From Cellvibrio zantedeschiae (GTDB lineage Bacteria; Pseudomonadota; Gammaproteobacteria; Pseudomonadales; Cellvibrionaceae): a DNA stretch of 64,000 nucleotides. The notes beneath the pieces are model-generated. The model had not been told where the DNA came from and searched no databases. It saw nothing but the letters and a program-made list of their open reading frames with translations. The translations under genes and the position numbers were made by a program. Below are positions 46,201 through 55,698 of the stretch, in pieces (positions within the stretch are counted from its first letter, which is position 1; every line of letters begins with the position of its first letter). Location: NCBI RefSeq assembly GCF_014652535.1, contig NZ_BMYZ01000001.1, positions 2,232,001-2,296,000 on the forward strand, read 5' to 3'.

Positions 46201-47865
46201 ATGGCTCAATACGTATTTAGCATGCACAGGCTTGGCAAAATTGTCCCGCCCAAGCGTGAAATTCTTAAAGATATTTCCCTCTCCTTCTTCCCCGGCGCCA
46301 AAATCGGTGTACTAGGTTTGAACGGATCAGGTAAGTCAACGCTTCTGAAAATCATGGCAGGTGTAGATCAGGATTTTAACGGCGAAGCCCGCCCAATGCC
46401 GGGAATCAAAATCGGTTACCTGCCACAAGAACCACAACTCGACCCAGCTAAAGACGTATTAGGCAACGTACAAGACGGCGTGCGTGAAGCTGTAGATGCT
46501 TTGGCTGAACTTGACCGTATCTATGCAGCTTACGCTGAACCCGATGCAGACTTTGATGACTTGGCAAAGAAACAAGCCAAGTGCGAAGACATCATCCAAG
46601 CCTGGGATGCCCATAACCTGCAACACACCTTGGAAGTTGCTGCCGACGCATTGCGTCTCCCACCATGGGATGCTGACGTAACCGTATTGTCTGGTGGTGA
46701 GCGCCGCCGTGTAGCCCTATGCCGTTTGCTCCTGTCGCGCCCAGACATGCTGCTCCTCGACGAACCAACCAACCACTTGGACGCTGAATCTGTTTACTGG
46801 CTGGAACAATTCCTTCACAGCTTTACCGGCACCGTAGTGGCCATTACCCACGACCGTTACTTCCTCGATAACGCCGCAGGCTGGATTCTGGAACTTGACC
46901 GTGGCCACGGTATTCCATATGAAGGCAACTACACCAGCTGGCTGGAGCAAAAAGATGCCCGTTTAGAGCAAGAAGCCCGCTCAGAAGCCGCTCACCAAAA
47001 AGCATTGAAAACCGAATTGGAATGGGTTCGCCAGAATCCAAAAGGCCGCCAAGCCAAGAGCAAGGCGCGTCTCGCTCGCTTCGATGAATTGCAATCGCAA
47101 GAATTCCAGGCGCGTAACGAAACCAACGAGATCTACATTCCGCCAGGTGAGCGCTTGGGCGATAAAGTGATCGAGCTGCAAAACGTGAGCAAAGGTTACG
47201 GCGACCGTTTGTTGATCGACAATCTCTCCATCAGCATTCCAAAAGGTGCAGTAGTCGGGATTGTGGGCGGTAACGGTGCAGGTAAATCAACCCTCTTCCG
47301 CATGATCTCCGGTACTGAGAAGCCAGATAGCGGAACCGTGACTTTGGGCGATACCGTAAAAGTGGCTTACGTTGAACAGAGCCGCGAAAACCTGGACGAT
47401 AAAAAGTCTGTATGGGAAGCAGTTTCTGACGGCGCCGATATTTTGAAAATCGGTAACTACGAAGTAAGCTCGCGCTCTTATTTGGGCCGCTTCAACTTTA
47501 AAGGTTCTGACCAACAAAAACGCGTAAGCGAATTGTCTGGTGGTGAGCGCGGCCGTTTGCATTTGGCCAATACTTTAAAACAAGGCGCAAACGTACTCTT
47601 ACTCGACGAACCCTCAAACGATTTGGATATTGAAACCTTACGTGCACTGGAAGATGCAATCCTCGCATTCCCAGGCTGTGTACTGGTAATCTCGCATGAT
47701 CGCTGGTTCCTCGACCGTATCGCGACTCATATCCTCGCGTATGAAGGAGAATCAGATATCGTTTTCTTTGAAGGCAACTACACCGACTACCACGAAGATT
47801 TGGTAAAACGTAAAGGCAATGATTCCCAGCCGAAGCGTATGAAGTACAAACCGCTTAAGGCCTAA
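46201..47865 (+). CDS. ettA: energy-dependent translational throttle protein EttA (ABC-F)
   Basis: EttA is a ribosome-binding ABC-F ATPase that gates the first elongation steps according to ATP/ADP level. The 554-residue protein has two ABC domains, with P-loops GLNGSGKST (about 42-50) and GGNGAGKST (about 356-364) and signatures LSGGERRRVAL and LSGGERGRLHL. Between them is the charged P-site interaction linker (AHQKALKTELEWVRQNPKGRQAKSK in two parts). It has no membrane segments. The length is that of EttA. It forms a single transcription unit with a strong terminator. Confidence 0.96.
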   Translation: MAQYVFSMHRLGKIVPPKREILKDISLSFFPGAKIGVLGLNGSGKSTLLKIMAGVDQDFNGEARPMPGIKIGYLPQEPQLDPAKDVLGNVQDGVREAVDALAELDRIYAAYAEPDADFDDLAKKQAKCEDIIQAWDAHNLQHTLEVAADALRLPPWDADVTVLSGGERRRVALCRLLLSRPDMLLLDEPTNHLDAESVYWLEQFLHSFTGTVVAITHDRYFLDNAAGWILELDRGHGIPYEGNYTSWLEQKDARLEQEARSEAAHQKALKTELEWVRQNPKGRQAKSKARLARFDELQSQEFQARNETNEIYIPPGERLGDKVIELQNVSKGYGDRLLIDNLSISIPKGAVVGIVGGNGAGKSTLFRMISGTEKPDSGTVTLGDTVKVAYVEQSRENLDDKKSVWEAVSDGADILKIGNYEVSSRSYLGRFNFKGSDQQKRVSELSGGERGRLHLANTLKQGANVLLLDEPSNDLDIETLRALEDAILAFPGCVLVISHDRWFLDRIATHILAYEGESDIVFFEGNYTDYHEDLVKRKGNDSQPKRMKYKPLKA

Positions 47866-47892
47866 TCTTTTTCTAAATAAATCCTTGGCGTA

Positions 47893-47932
47893 AAAAATGC
47901 ACAGCTCACGTAAGTGTCTGTGCATTTTTTTT
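47893..47932 (+). terminator. rho-independent terminator of ettA
   Basis: A long 12-bp stem (47893-47904 with 47918-47929), with a nested small CAC/GTG stem in the loop, ends in a T run. It is A/T-flanked and could act in both directions. Confidence 0.92.
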
Positions 47933-48027
47933 GGTTGTAATTTTGAGTAAACAATTGGCGCCTGTTTCAAAACTGTAACAATTCCTACATAAACTCGGAG
48001 CATCAGCAACAGTGCCGAGGCTTTCCT

Positions 48028-48945
48028 ATGAGCTTTATTGATGCAGAACTTGTACAGCGAATCCATAACGACTTTCTCGATAGCTACGATGAGGAGCTTG
48101 AGTTGGAGATGGAGGATCGTATTTATTTTCAAGACAACGATCTGGATTCACCCACTCAGTCACCGGAATCCAAAGAATATCGTCAACTTTATTTTCGCGA
48201 ACTCTTTCGCCTGCAAGCCGAGCTGGTGAAATTGCAAGATTGGGTAGCGGCCACGGGCCACAAAGTTGTTGTTATTTTTGAGGGGCGCGACGCTGCCGGT
48301 AAAGGTGGCGTTATAAAGCGCATAACCCAGCGACTCAATCCGCGCATTTGTCGCGTTGCTGCGTTGCCAGCACCCAACGAACGTGAACGCACACAATGGT
48401 ATTTTCAGCGTTATGTATCGCACCTACCGGCGGCGGGCGAAATCGTATTATTTGACCGTAGCTGGTACAACCGCGCCGGCGTTGAACGCGTCATGGGTTT
48501 TTGCACCGACGAGCAATACGAAGAATTTTTTAGATCAGTACCCGAATTCGAAAAAATGCTCGTTCGCTCCGGCATTCAAGTTATCAAATATTGGTTTTCG
48601 ATTTCTGACGAGGAACAAAATTTACGCTTCCTTGGCCGCATTCACGATCCTTTAAAGCAATGGAAGCTAAGCCCCATGGATCTGGAATCGCGTAGGCGCT
48701 GGGAGCACTACACCAAAGCCAAAGAAATTATGCTGGAGCGGACTCATATTGAAGAGGCGCCTTGGTGGGTTGTTGAAGCGGTCGATAAGAAAAAGGCTCG
48801 CTTGAATTGCATACATCATTTGTTGCAACAAATGCCTTATGAAGAAATAAAACGCCCCACAATTGATTTACCTGAGCGCGAATATCATGAAGATTATGCC
48901 CGCAGGCCCGTTCCCAAAGATATGTTTGTACCCGATATTTATTAA
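48028..48945 (+). CDS. ppk2: polyphosphate kinase 2
   Basis: PPK2 transfers phosphate between polyphosphate and nucleotides, usually making GTP or ATP from the diphosphate. The 305-residue one-domain protein has Walker A GRDAAGKGGVIKRI near residue 88, RTQWYFQRYVSHLP, Walker B FDRSWYNRAGVE and lid-region WKLSPMDLESRRRWEHY, ending VPKDMFVPDIY. Its acidic N-terminal extension (DSYDEELELEMEDR) is common in proteobacterial members. It begins about 100 bases after the ettA terminator. Confidence 0.95.
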   Translation: MSFIDAELVQRIHNDFLDSYDEELELEMEDRIYFQDNDLDSPTQSPESKEYRQLYFRELFRLQAELVKLQDWVAATGHKVVVIFEGRDAAGKGGVIKRITQRLNPRICRVAALPAPNERERTQWYFQRYVSHLPAAGEIVLFDRSWYNRAGVERVMGFCTDEQYEEFFRSVPEFEKMLVRSGIQVIKYWFSISDEEQNLRFLGRIHDPLKQWKLSPMDLESRRRWEHYTKAKEIMLERTHIEEAPWWVVEAVDKKKARLNCIHHLLQQMPYEEIKRPTIDLPEREYHEDYARRPVPKDMFVPDIY

Positions 48946-48977
48946 TCTTTTACTCAACAGCTGACGAAGGAATTACT

Positions 48978-49607
48978 GTGCCCGAACTTATTGCTCCCCC
49001 CGACAAACACACGCTTGGTGCTTACGGCATTTGGTTGTTTAACGAAAAGCATCCACAAATTAAAAAAATTAAAAAGGAAGTTTCGCCCAGCGTGCACGGC
49101 GACCGACACTGGGATTCAAGTTATCTACTCATGGATTATTTTACCTACCACGCGCCTACAAAAAAAATGCGCGTTCTGGATGTAGGCTGTGGCTGGGGAC
49201 CAACGTCAATTTTCTTTGCCAGCAAAGGCTGCAAGGTTACAGGTATGGATGTTGATGCCGATGTGTTTGCGTTTTTAGATGCGCAGGCAGAATTCAACGA
49301 TGTAAAAGTTTCCAAACTGACTTGCGCCATGAAGGACATGAAGAAAAAAGATTTGGAGAACTTTGATGTGATTGTCGGCGGCGATATTTGCTTTTGGGAT
49401 GAACTCGCCGACGAATGGTTTGCCATGCTCAAACGTGCCGCACAAGCAGGCGTAAAAAAAGTTGTATTGGCTGACCCAGGCCGCAGCCCCTTTTTAGCCT
49501 TGATTGATAAGTGTGAAAAACGTTGGCCAACCGATTTATTGATGTGGTATGCGATTGAACCGAAAAAGTTTGAAGGCAGTCTAATGGTAGTTACACTTAA
49601 TAAGTAA
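48978..49607 (+). CDS. class I SAM-dependent methyltransferase
   Basis: The 209-residue protein has a Rossmann methyltransferase domain: motif I VLDVGCGWGPTSIFFASKG near residue 55, acidic motif II GMDVDADVF, and motif IV VIVGGDICFWDEL. The pattern resembles small protein-lysine methyltransferase-like enzymes, but the target is unknown. It starts with a GTG at 48978 with AAGG about seven bases upstream, 32 bases after ppk2, so cotranscription is likely. Confidence 0.85.
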   Translation: MPELIAPPDKHTLGAYGIWLFNEKHPQIKKIKKEVSPSVHGDRHWDSSYLLMDYFTYHAPTKKMRVLDVGCGWGPTSIFFASKGCKVTGMDVDADVFAFLDAQAEFNDVKVSKLTCAMKDMKKKDLENFDVIVGGDICFWDELADEWFAMLKRAAQAGVKKVVLADPGRSPFLALIDKCEKRWPTDLLMWYAIEPKKFEGSLMVVTLNK

Positions 49608-49619
49608 TTCAGTTACGAA

Positions 49620-50849
49620 CTAGTGAACCTGGGACAAGGCCTTATCAATATCCACACCCAAAGTAATTGCACCAATCGATTTTTGGGTTTGTGGATGCAA
49701 CAAAGGTGCGCTCACCTGAACCTGAAAGCGTTTGGAAGAAGCATCGTACTTAATCTTATCAAAATAAATAGTTTGCGCAGGCATGTTGAATACCTGCGTA
49801 AACTTTTCTTCATCTCCCTGCCAGTAATCTGACGTCATATCGGCAACGGCTACATTGTAACCCCGTTCATCCATTACAATAATTTCAGATAACAAATCTT
49901 TTGAACTCGCGGTAAATTGTCCCAACAAATGCGATATAGTTTGGTTAACCACAGCTTTGGGGAAATTTAAATTATTAACTTTAAAGGCAAGCTGCCACTG
50001 CTCATCAATTAGCTTTAACTGATTCACTGGTTTGCTTTTATTGGCCGCATTTTGTTGGATAACCGCCGCAATAATATCTTTATTGCCCCTAATTTTTTGC
50101 AGCCAGGGAAAAATCATTTTTTGGATACCATCTTTTTCGCTAGCAGACAAATCAAATCCCTGGGTTGAACAAGAGCTGATACGATTGTTAAAAGCGCTTA
50201 AAAAATCTGGCTGCTGGCTTAAAAAAGGCACACCAAAATAAACACCTAAAGGCATGTAGCGAAAGAAACGCGATTTATAATCGCGGGAAGATACATTCAT
50301 TTTTTCTGTTGTTTTTTCAAAAATCTCTTTATCCAGCAGCACTGCATCAATTCGCTTGCTAAATAAAAGTTTTACCAGCTGCTCAATATTATTAGCCGTT
50401 ACAAAATCGCTATAGCCTTCGTTACTCAAAATCGCTTCCTGCTGGCTACCCAGAATCACGCCTATTTGAAAATGCTCTTTCCACGAAGTTGGCGCCGTCA
50501 TATCGGTTCGCCAAAACCAATACCAGTTTTCCAAAACAAGGGGGGCAGAAAACGTAGCAAAATCGCTGGCATCATCAATAGCAACGGCGGTAAAGAAGCC
50601 ATCAATTACACTGGAATGAACATCTTGCCGTGCGCGACGCCACGGCAAAGAACGGATTTCGTATTTAACTTGCATCTTTTCTAAAATGCATTTTACGTGA
50701 TCAACAGAACCACCCTGAACCAAATCGCCAGCTTGCTGCGTTTTCTTTTGCAACACATTAGTACCCAAAACCACAAAGGGTTTTTCTACTTCAGCCGCGT
50801 AGACCGAGTTAGCCAATAATAATGCTGTCAAGATGTACAGAAGTTTCAT
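49620..50849 (-). CDS. periplasmic protein with solute-binding and PDC/Cache-like domains
   Basis: This 409-residue exported protein has a signal peptide (1-18) and an N-terminal SBP_bac_3-like solute-binding domain (about 25-250: VKYEIRSLPWRRARQDVHSS, FSAPLVLENWYWFWR, SKRIDAVLLDKEIF). A C-terminal domain (about 285-409) reads like a single Cache/PDC sensor (IIVMDERGYNVAVADMTSDYW, FDKIKYDASSKRFQVQVSAPLL, IGAITLGVDI). No membrane anchor, kinase or cyclase follows, so it is a free periplasmic double sensor. The ligand and partner are unknown. It is convergent with the methyltransferase gene and stands alone. Confidence 0.7.
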   Translation of the reverse strand: MKLLYILTALLLANSVYAAEVEKPFVVLGTNVLQKKTQQAGDLVQGGSVDHVKCILEKMQVKYEIRSLPWRRARQDVHSSVIDGFFTAVAIDDASDFATFSAPLVLENWYWFWRTDMTAPTSWKEHFQIGVILGSQQEAILSNEGYSDFVTANNIEQLVKLLFSKRIDAVLLDKEIFEKTTEKMNVSSRDYKSRFFRYMPLGVYFGVPFLSQQPDFLSAFNNRISSCSTQGFDLSASEKDGIQKMIFPWLQKIRGNKDIIAAVIQQNAANKSKPVNQLKLIDEQWQLAFKVNNLNFPKAVVNQTISHLLGQFTASSKDLLSEIIVMDERGYNVAVADMTSDYWQGDEEKFTQVFNMPAQTIYFDKIKYDASSKRFQVQVSAPLLHPQTQKSIGAITLGVDIDKALSQVH

Positions 50850-51000
50850 AGCAAGGCGTCCGTATATCCATTAAATGCGTAGCTCAGAAGAACTTATTTA
50901 TTCTAGTGTAGATAAGGTTTAGAGCAACATTACACTCTATTGCGAGTTTTTATTCTTAGGTTTACAAATTTATGTAACGGATTGTTAATGTGCAGTTTTA

Positions 51001-52470
51001 TTATAAGCCTAAGACTTCCATATTTAGGGCTTCCATATTGATGGATTCCAATACACAGGCGGCAAGCTTATCCAATGCCTGTTCACGCAGCTGATTAAGA
51101 TCAATAACCACAATATTTTCAGCACCACACCAACCTAAAATTGCACTGCAAGCCTCTTTCGAATCAAAAAGCCCATGCAAGTAGGTTCCCATTACTTGCT
51201 CATCTACACTTACTGCACCGTCAGGAACCTTCAAGTTGTCAACTGTTTTAAAATAAACTGCAGGACGTGAAAGTGCAGCGCCGCTACTGACACCACAATG
51301 AATTTCATAACCTTGAATGGGTGTAGTTAAATCCCACAGAACACCCTCCTGTTGACGCAATATTTTTTCTGCAGTCAATTCAGTGCTTAATTCCAAATAT
51401 CCCAACCCCGGAGTGTCACCGGGAATATCTTCCACACCCAATGGATCATCAATCGATTCGCCCAACATCTGCATACCACCACAAATACCAATTACTTTTC
51501 CACCGTAACGCAAATGTTTGGCGATTGATTTATCCCAGCCTTGAGCACGCAAAAAATGTAAATCCGCACGCACATTTTTACTGCCGGGCAAAATAATTAA
51601 ATCAACAGGCGGAATTACTTGCTCTGGCCCAACCCAAAAAAACTCAACATCGGGATGCAAGCGCAACACATCAAAATCATTGTGGTTGGAAATACGTGGG
51701 AATACTAAAACCGCAACGCGAATTTTAGTGTTGGCTTTAGTCGCGACATTTCGCTCAAGTGCGTCTTCAGCATCCAACACTAAACCGTGAATATAGGGAA
51801 TGACACCCAACACAGGTTTTCCCGTTTTTTGTTCCAGCCAATCCAATCCCGATTGCAACAAACTTAGGTCGCCGCGAAAACGATTGATCACAAAACCTAT
51901 TACGCGATTTTGCTCAGAGGGACTTAGCAAATCCAAAGTGCCAACCAAATGCGCAAATACACCGCCGCGATCTATATCCGCAATAATAATGACGGGGCAA
52001 TCAACAGCTTCAGCAAAACCCATATTGGCAATATCACGGTCGCGTAAATTAATTTCTGCCGGGCTGCCCGCTCCTTCTACCACAATTACATCATATTGGT
52101 TTTGCAAACGTCGGTAAGAATCCAACACTGCATCCATGGCGCGGGTTTTATAGTCATGATAAACCGCTGCGTCCATATCACTGACGGCTCGCCCCTGAAT
52201 AATAATTTGCGCCTTGGTATCACTTGTAGGCTTAATTAAAATCGGATTCATGTCCGTGTGCGGCTGCAAACCTGCTGCTTGCGCCTGCAAAGCTTGTGCA
52301 CGGCCAATTTCGCCCCCATCGATAGTCACTGCAGAATTCAAAGCCATATTTTGCGGTTTGAACGGAACAACTGAAACACCGCGATTTTTTAATATGCGAC
52401 AGAGCGCAGCCACTAGCGTTGTTTTGCCAGCATCTGAAGTGGTGCCCTGAATCATGATAGAATTAGACAT
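51001..52470 (-). CDS. cobQ: cobyric acid synthase
   Basis: CobQ amidates four carboxyl groups of adenosyl-cobyrinic diamide, using glutamine and ATP, to give cobyric acid. The 489-residue protein has the P-loop-like N-terminal domain [37 protein letters not shown], and the C-terminal glutamine amidotransferase domain with nucleophile Cys in [12 protein letters not shown] and [10 protein letters not shown]. The length is normal. It is transcribed divergently from cobT with only 66 bases between the starts, suggesting shared control. Confidence 0.95.
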   Translation of the reverse strand: MSNSIMIQGTTSDAGKTTLVAALCRILKNRGVSVVPFKPQNMALNSAVTIDGGEIGRAQALQAQAAGLQPHTDMNPILIKPTSDTKAQIIIQGRAVSDMDAAVYHDYKTRAMDAVLDSYRRLQNQYDVIVVEGAGSPAEINLRDRDIANMGFAEAVDCPVIIIADIDRGGVFAHLVGTLDLLSPSEQNRVIGFVINRFRGDLSLLQSGLDWLEQKTGKPVLGVIPYIHGLVLDAEDALERNVATKANTKIRVAVLVFPRISNHNDFDVLRLHPDVEFFWVGPEQVIPPVDLIILPGSKNVRADLHFLRAQGWDKSIAKHLRYGGKVIGICGGMQMLGESIDDPLGVEDIPGDTPGLGYLELSTELTAEKILRQQEGVLWDLTTPIQGYEIHCGVSSGAALSRPAVYFKTVDNLKVPDGAVSVDEQVMGTYLHGLFDSKEACSAILGWCGAENIVVIDLNQLREQALDKLAACVLESINMEALNMEVLGL

Positions 52471-52536
52471 CGTTATACAAAACCAATTTCTACAAACCTA
52501 AAATAACTGACCCAACTCGTATTAGCTGGAAATATT

Positions 52537-53574
52537 ATGACAAGCTCGTGGGATATAAAGCCGTTAAACACTACTAACACAACTGTCATTACCGGGAATA
52601 TCAATCAAAAAACTAAACCGCTTGGCGCATTGGGCGATTTGGAAATATTGGCAACACAAATTGCACTTATCCAGCAAACACCAAAAATTAATATTAACCC
52701 AGTGATGGTTGTTTTTGCAGCGGATCACGGCATTGCCGACGAAGGCGTGAGCATAGCACCGAGTATTGTCACCCAACAAATGGTGTTGAATTTTTTGCAG
52801 GGTGGCGCCGCTATCAATTGTTTTTGTCGCACACAAAACCTGCCGCTATTTGTAGTTGATGCAGGCATAAAATATCCCATAGAGCCTTACCCCAAGGATT
52901 TAATTAGCCAGCGCATTGGCTCAGGCACAAATAATTTTGCGCATACATCGGCAATGAGTATTGCAGATGCAGAACGTGCACTTGATTTAGGTACGAACCT
53001 GGCCAATGATTTTATCCAACGTGGATTTAATACACTTGCCTTCGGTGAAATGGGCATTGGCAATTCAAGTTCAGCTGCCGCTTTATTAGCCGCCATTACT
53101 GGCGAACCTGTCGAACATTGTTGCGGCAGAGGCACGGGTATTAGCGATGAACAATTGATGAAAAAAATCCAGTTAATTACACAGGGTTTAAAACGTATTT
53201 CATCTAAAGCACCCCTATATCTTTTAAGTGAAGTCGGCGGATTTGAAATTGCACAAATCTGCGGCGCTATGCTAGCAACTGCTCAAGCAGGAAAAACTAT
53301 TGTCGTGGATGGCTTTATTGCATCTACCGCTGCTTTGGTTGCAATAGAAATAAATCCCGCTGCCAGGGATTACATGATTTTTGCACATAAATCCCACGAA
53401 CAGGGACACCAGATATTGCTTAAAAAACTTAATGCCAAACCCTTACTGGACTTAGGCTTGCGTTTAGGTGAAGGCACTGGCGCTGCTTTGGCGCTGCCGT
53501 TATTAAAAGCTGCCGAAAGTTTTTACAACGACATGGCAACCTTTGCGAGCACTGGAATCACCGTTGATGCTTAA
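52537..53574 (+). CDS. cobT: nicotinate-nucleotide:dimethylbenzimidazole phosphoribosyltransferase
   Basis: CobT activates the lower ligand dimethylbenzimidazole to alpha-ribazole phosphate. The 345-residue protein has KPLGALGDLE near residue 27, VFAADHGIADEGVS, GEMGIGNSSSAAALL, the CCGRGTGI stretch and the catalytic glutamate in LRLGEGTGAAL (about residue 315). The length is typical. Its end overlaps cobS by eight bases, showing a coupled operon cobT-cobS-cobU-cobC. Confidence 0.96.
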   Translation: MTSSWDIKPLNTTNTTVITGNINQKTKPLGALGDLEILATQIALIQQTPKININPVMVVFAADHGIADEGVSIAPSIVTQQMVLNFLQGGAAINCFCRTQNLPLFVVDAGIKYPIEPYPKDLISQRIGSGTNNFAHTSAMSIADAERALDLGTNLANDFIQRGFNTLAFGEMGIGNSSSAAALLAAITGEPVEHCCGRGTGISDEQLMKKIQLITQGLKRISSKAPLYLLSEVGGFEIAQICGAMLATAQAGKTIVVDGFIASTAALVAIEINPAARDYMIFAHKSHEQGHQILLKKLNAKPLLDLGLRLGEGTGAALALPLLKAAESFYNDMATFASTGITVDA

Positions 53575-54328
53575 AGCCATACAAGATGAATTCAATTTAT
53601 TTTTTCTGGCGTTGGGTTATTTCAGCCGAATCCCTATGCCGAAATGGGTTGTGTACAGCACCGAAAATTTGAATCACGCCAGCCGCTATTTCACATTGGT
53701 CGGTTGGTTATTAGGTTTATGTGTTGGTGGAATTTATTTTCTCAGCCATCAATTTTTTTCTACCAACATCAGTATTTGGCTGTGCATGTTATTTAGTCTT
53801 TTATTGACCGGTGCGTTTCACGAGGATGGATTAGCTGATACTGCCGACGGATTAGGCGGCGGATTTACCCGTGAACGCAAATTGGAAATCATGAAAGACA
53901 GCCGCATTGGCACTTACGGTACTTGTGCGCTACTGATGGCATTAGTGGGTAAATTCATTCTGTTGCAAGAAACAACCCAGATTATCCTTTGTTTATGTAT
54001 TGCTTATGCATTAAGCCGCATGCTCGCCAGCAGTTTATTGTTCACCATGCCCAGCGCCAGCTCGCCCGAAAACGAAAAAGTAAAACCACTTGCGAAAACC
54101 CAGTCGCGTTTAGATATGCTGGTGTTGATAGCCTGCGGCCTTCCCGTTATTTTTCTAATCAGCATCAAAACCTTTTTATTATTGTTATTGCTGCTGGTTG
54201 TTTTACGCTATCTCTTACAGATCTATTTCAATCGTCATTTAGGTGGCGTTACCGGTGATTGCCTGGGAGCATCGCAACAGGTTACGGAATTGTGTATTTA
54301 TTTATTATTAGTCAGTCAAGGCTACTAA
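53567..54328 (+). CDS. cobS: adenosylcobinamide-GDP ribazoletransferase (cobalamin synthase)
   Basis: CobS joins GDP-cobinamide and alpha-ribazole (phosphate) in the inner membrane. The 253-residue protein has the family's FLALGYFSRIPMP start, five or more membrane segments, the HEDGLADTADGLGGG metal motif (about 84-98), MKDSRIGTYG and the C-terminal GGVTGDCLGASQQ. The frame opens at a TTG (53543); the ATG at 53567 overlapping the cobT stop is the sensible start. Confidence 0.95.
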   Translation: MLKAIQDEFNLFFLALGYFSRIPMPKWVVYSTENLNHASRYFTLVGWLLGLCVGGIYFLSHQFFSTNISIWLCMLFSLLLTGAFHEDGLADTADGLGGGFTRERKLEIMKDSRIGTYGTCALLMALVGKFILLQETTQIILCLCIAYALSRMLASSLLFTMPSASSPENEKVKPLAKTQSRLDMLVLIACGLPVIFLISIKTFLLLLLLLVVLRYLLQIYFNRHLGGVTGDCLGASQQVTELCIYLLLVSQGY

Positions 54329-54350
54329 TTTAAAACCCAAAGAGATAAAC

Positions 54351-54869
54351 ATGAGCATAACATTGGTGATAGGTGGCGCCCGCTCGGGAAAATCTAAATA
54401 CGCGGAACAGCTTGCGATAAATAGTCAGCTCCCGGTAACTTATGTGGCCACGGCAACAGCGTTAGATGCCGAAATGGAAGCACGTATTATTCACCATCAA
54501 ACTCGCCGCCCTGTAGATTGGGCGCTCCATGAATGCCCGCTCGATTTGGCTAACTTATTAGAAAACGAAGCCCAAAAAGAACATACCATTTTAGTGGACT
54601 GCCTGACACTCTGGCTTAACAACCAACTCTATAAAGACTCCACGCAAAACTTTTCTCTGCTATTCTCAGAATTAGTAGAAGCCATTAAAGATTCGCCAGC
54701 AAAAATTATTTTAGTTAGCAATGAGGTGGGTTTGGGCATAATTCCTTTGGGGGAGGTCACTCGCCAATTTGTGGATGAAGCCGGGCGTTTGAACCAGTTC
54801 TTGGCACAAGTTGCCGATCAAGTCATTTTTACGGTTGCAGGTTTGCCGCTAGTATTGAAACAAGCCTAA
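54351..54869 (+). CDS. cobU: bifunctional adenosylcobinamide kinase / adenosylcobinamide-phosphate guanylyltransferase
   Basis: CobU phosphorylates adenosylcobinamide and then adds GMP to form the GDP-activated intermediate used by CobS. The 172-residue protein has the Walker A GGARSGKSKYAEQLA at residues 7-21, YVATATALDAEM, IHHQTRRP with the guanylylated histidine region, LVDCLTLWLNN and LVSNEVGLGIIP. The length is normal. It lies 22 bases after cobS. Confidence 0.95.
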   Translation: MSITLVIGGARSGKSKYAEQLAINSQLPVTYVATATALDAEMEARIIHHQTRRPVDWALHECPLDLANLLENEAQKEHTILVDCLTLWLNNQLYKDSTQNFSLLFSELVEAIKDSPAKIILVSNEVGLGIIPLGEVTRQFVDEAGRLNQFLAQVADQVIFTVAGLPLVLKQA

Positions 54870-54918
54870 TGAAAAATTATTCGCAAACATGTTTCAGCGG
54901 TTCCCGAGGAAGACTGCT

Positions 54919-55530
54919 ATGAAAGCACGCTATTTCAGTTTTGTTCGCCACGGCAAGGTCGAGGGCCCGGCAGCGCTTTATGGCAAAACTGATATAGCTT
55001 CCAGTATTCGCGGGCGGCAAGAATTAATAGCAGGGCTGGAACGATTGCATCAAGAAACGCCCATAGATTTTATTTTTAGCTCGCCACTACAGCGTTGCGC
55101 ACAAACGGCAGAAGAATTCGCCACCCACCATTTACTGCCCATATTCCTGGAACCTGATTTACAAGAATGTGATTTTGGCGATTGGGATGGAGTAGATTTC
55201 AATGCATTACAAAACCAATGGCCTGCATTGGAAAAATTTTGGCAATCACCATTAGATATCTCACCGCCTCAGGGTGAAAACTTGCAAACATTTTATAACC
55301 GAATTAATACAAGTTGGCAGGATATTCAAACACAGCAATACTGTGATCACACATTAATTCTGTGCCACGGTGGCACTATACGTATGGTGCTAGCAGCGTT
55401 GTTAAAAATTCCGCTGGAGTCGCCGCTGTTTGCACAACTACGAATTGATTATTGTTCACATACACGGATAGAAGTTAGCGATGCTGCGGGGGCAAAACCT
55501 ATTGTTCGCTGGATAGGTGCACCGCTTTAA
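54919..55530 (+). CDS. cobC: alpha-ribazole phosphatase-like histidine phosphatase
   Basis: This histidine phosphatase of 203 residues would remove the 5'-phosphate from alpha-ribazole phosphate or cobalamin phosphate. It has the catalytic FVRHGKVEGPA motif near the N terminus (RHG), IFSSPLQRCAQTAE, LQECDFGDWDG and LCHGGTIRMVL with the second histidine. The frame opens at 54889. The ATG at 54919, with AGGAAG upstream, fits the family start. Assignment as CobC rests on the phosphatase family plus its place after cobTSU. Confidence 0.88.
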   Translation: MKARYFSFVRHGKVEGPAALYGKTDIASSIRGRQELIAGLERLHQETPIDFIFSSPLQRCAQTAEEFATHHLLPIFLEPDLQECDFGDWDGVDFNALQNQWPALEKFWQSPLDISPPQGENLQTFYNRINTSWQDIQTQQYCDHTLILCHGGTIRMVLAALLKIPLESPLFAQLRIDYCSHTRIEVSDAAGAKPIVRWIGAPL

Positions 55531-55582
55531 CAAGCATTAATTTATTATTGTTATGTTGAATTGTTGAAAGTCTACTATGAGT

Positions 55583-55687
55583 GGGAGTCGTCATCCTCGC
55601 GTAGCGGGGATCCACGGGGCTGGCCACCCAGTTGTTAAAAATCTAAATCAAAAGCTGGATCCCCGCTACGCGAGGATGACGACTCCC
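55583..55687. repeat. long inverted repeat (REP/MITE-like hairpin) between convergent cobC and cobO
   Basis: Two perfect 32-base inverted arms (55583-55614 and 55656-55687) flank a 41-base centre. The arms include GTCATCCTCGCGTAGCGGGG, a palindromic-looking, G/C-rich motif that stands out from the A/T-rich surroundings. It would fold into a very stable stem on either strand and may act as a bidirectional terminator for the convergent cob genes. Dispersed elements with similar 'CGTCAT-CC-CGCG' ends exist in many Proteobacteria. Copy number cannot be judged here. Confidence 0.85.
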
Positions 55688-55698
55688 TACTAAATAAA

